Positions 62,885-64,000 of a DNA stretch of 64,000 nucleotides are shown here, piece after piece. The stretch is from positions 1,488,001-1,552,000 of the forward strand of contig NZ_CP107935.1 in NCBI RefSeq assembly GCF_036038375.1. The letters are read 5' to 3'. The translations under genes were made by a program, and so were the position numbers. This stretch comes from Streptomyces sp. NBC_00414 (lineage in GTDB: Bacteria > Actinomycetota > Actinomycetes > Streptomycetales > Streptomycetaceae). How positions within the stretch are numbered: the stretch's first letter is position 1; each line of letters starts with the position of its first letter. Below the pieces are notes generated by a model that was not told the DNA's origin, ran no database searches, and saw nothing but the letters and a program-made list of their open reading frames with translations.

Positions 62885-63994
62885 TCAGGTGGCGTCTGCC
62901 CAAGAATTTAGCCGTTCCGCAGTGGTCTTGACGCACCTATCCGTGAGTTCGCTCAACGATCGGTAATTGTGGGACGGAAAGAAGATCGACACAAGGCCGA
63001 AGAGTGGCTGATCTAGGGTGATTCTCTGTGTGTCGATCCGGCCAGGCAGGTTGTAATGCATCAGGGTGTTGCGAAACCCTCGGGCTGAGCTGTTTGTGAT
63101 CAAGCGCGCTTCTTCGCTGCCGGTAATTCCCTCCAAGATTTCCGTGGATTCCCTGGACAGCGGGTAGGCGGCATTTTCCTTGAGGAGCATCAGGCTGGTC
63201 AATACCTGATATAGCGTGATGTATCGGATCTTGAAGACAGTGTATTCAAGATCCAGCACATCGCTACCCGCGGTGAGCATGAAAGCGATAAAGTTTGTTC
63301 TGACTTGAAAGTCAGTCAAGACGCCGTTGATGGCTGGGGTCGTGGATCCATTGAACCCCTGCTGGTAGTACGGCGCCGCGCGTGTATCACGGTGGCGCAC
63401 GCCTTCGCGTGAGAGGTTTCTGACGAAAGTCCGTGGACCTTCCGCGTCCAGCCGGGCTCCGAGCGCGTACAGGCACCTTCCCATCTTTTCCATGGTTGCC
63501 CGAACATAGGCTTCATTGTCTTTGTGGAACAATCTTTCCGTCCGCATTCCGATATGAAATGCGGCGGCGTGCGAAGTGCTGATCAACGTTTCGTTGTAAG
63601 TAAAAAGGCTCAAGTCTGATTCTAGGAAGCGGGCTGGTGGAAGCCAAGTGTTGCCAAGGAAGTGACTGGAATGCTTCTTTAGGATTTCGTCCTCAAAGAA
63701 ACGTAGCTGACCGTCGGTTCCCCGCCTCGTGTCCTCGAAAAGCTTCAAGCTGTGTCGGGCACGAGCGCAAACCTCTCTGGCGTCATCGGTGAAGCTGTCA
63801 AATGCGGAGGGGTCGATTGTCTGAGGCTTGGCTTGGGCCTCATGGATAACCAGAGAAACATAAGGAGTCATGCAGAGAGGAATGACACCTTCGCCACTCG
63901 AATCCGCCGAGTTCACGATGTCGCCGAACAAGCGGCCCATGTAGTTGGCGTCACTGGCTACGCCGGCCTTGATGACTGCTTCCCTCACGGACAT
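62885..63994 (-). CDS. Hypothetical protein with HEPN-like RNxxxH motif
   Basis: A 369-residue protein from ATG 63994, six bases from the window end, so a longer N-terminus is possible. I do not recognise the family. Its composition is richer in Phe, Asn and Ile and its DNA is lower in GC than the chromosome, pointing to transfer. Near the C-terminus, RGFRNTLMHYN contains R-N-x3-H (Arg308, His313), the signature of HEPN RNases, within a helical region. HEPN proteins often serve in abortive infection or toxin systems. No partner gene is visible inside the window. Confidence 0.55.
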   Translation of the reverse strand: MSVREAVIKAGVASDANYMGRLFGDIVNSADSSGEGVIPLCMTPYVSLVIHEAQAKPQTIDPSAFDSFTDDAREVCARARHSLKLFEDTRRGTDGQLRFFEDEILKKHSSHFLGNTWLPPARFLESDLSLFTYNETLISTSHAAAFHIGMRTERLFHKDNEAYVRATMEKMGRCLYALGARLDAEGPRTFVRNLSREGVRHRDTRAAPYYQQGFNGSTTPAINGVLTDFQVRTNFIAFMLTAGSDVLDLEYTVFKIRYITLYQVLTSLMLLKENAAYPLSRESTEILEGITGSEEARLITNSSARGFRNTLMHYNLPGRIDTQRITLDQPLFGLVSIFFPSHNYRSLSELTDRCVKTTAERLNSWADAT

Positions 63995-64000
63995 GATCCC

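Overview
The window is high-GC DNA with GTG and TTG starts, AGGAG-type ribosome sites, overlapping ATGA/GTGA gene junctions and many long antisense shadow frames. Together with the gene content this points to a Streptomyces-type actinomycete chromosome. Positions 1 to about 44.7 kb look like ordinary chromosome; about 44.7 to 64.0 kb is an accessory island full of mobile-element debris.

Chromosomal part. 1-3.9 kb is the end of a sugar ABC transporter operon with a GH1 beta-glucosidase, in the order of the cellobiose genes cebEFG-bglC. 3.9-8.1 kb has a small-molecule phosphotransferase-family protein and a large repeat-bearing protein that starts like cargo of extracellular contractile injection systems. 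8.2-17.5 kb has an FBP zinc-finger protein, a FUSC exporter, a DUF2470 protein behind an iron box, a TetR regulator beside a CYP102-like P450, a YkgJ/pentapeptide-repeat fusion, an SDR and an S33 hydrolase. 17.6-21.6 kb is a probable copper-response group: a DUF4396 protein with a Met/His-rich tail behind a perfect CsoR-like palindrome, a two-component system, and Met/His-rich DUF305 and DUF6153 proteins.

21.7-37.6 kb is a complete L-rhamnose island. A LacI regulator, a secreted BNR propeller enzyme, the mutarotase RhaM and the ABC importer (binding protein, two permeases, double ATPase) run leftward. Isomerase, rhamnulokinase and a fused aldolase/lactaldehyde dehydrogenase run rightward from the same control region, which carries two LacI-type operators and a good promoter. 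The lutABC lactate-oxidation genes follow and would take the lactate made from lactaldehyde to pyruvate. An OpuC-type compatible-solute transporter, an AA10 LPMO and a squalene/phytoene synthase complete this part.

Accessory island. A pirin gene survives only as its 3' end at the left edge. Next comes a nearly perfect 1.69-kb inverted repeat (45024-46714 and 50329-52019), each arm an integrase truncated by the same IS5-family element. It encloses an NB-ARC/TPR (NLR-like STAND) gene with a divergent 41-aa membrane peptide. The right integrase retains a small excisionase gene. Remnants of IS3, IS5 and IS110 elements and a complete ISAzo13-type element follow. A second NB-ARC/TPR gene lies behind a small two-helix membrane protein whose C-terminus carries Gly/Asn-Thr-Gly motifs resembling one near the NLR N-terminus, an arrangement reminiscent of bacterial amyloid-signalling NLR/effector pairs. 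The window ends with an IS110 transposase and a lower-GC gene with a HEPN-like RNxxxH motif. The accessory genes look like a defence-type cargo set, inferred from families and context.
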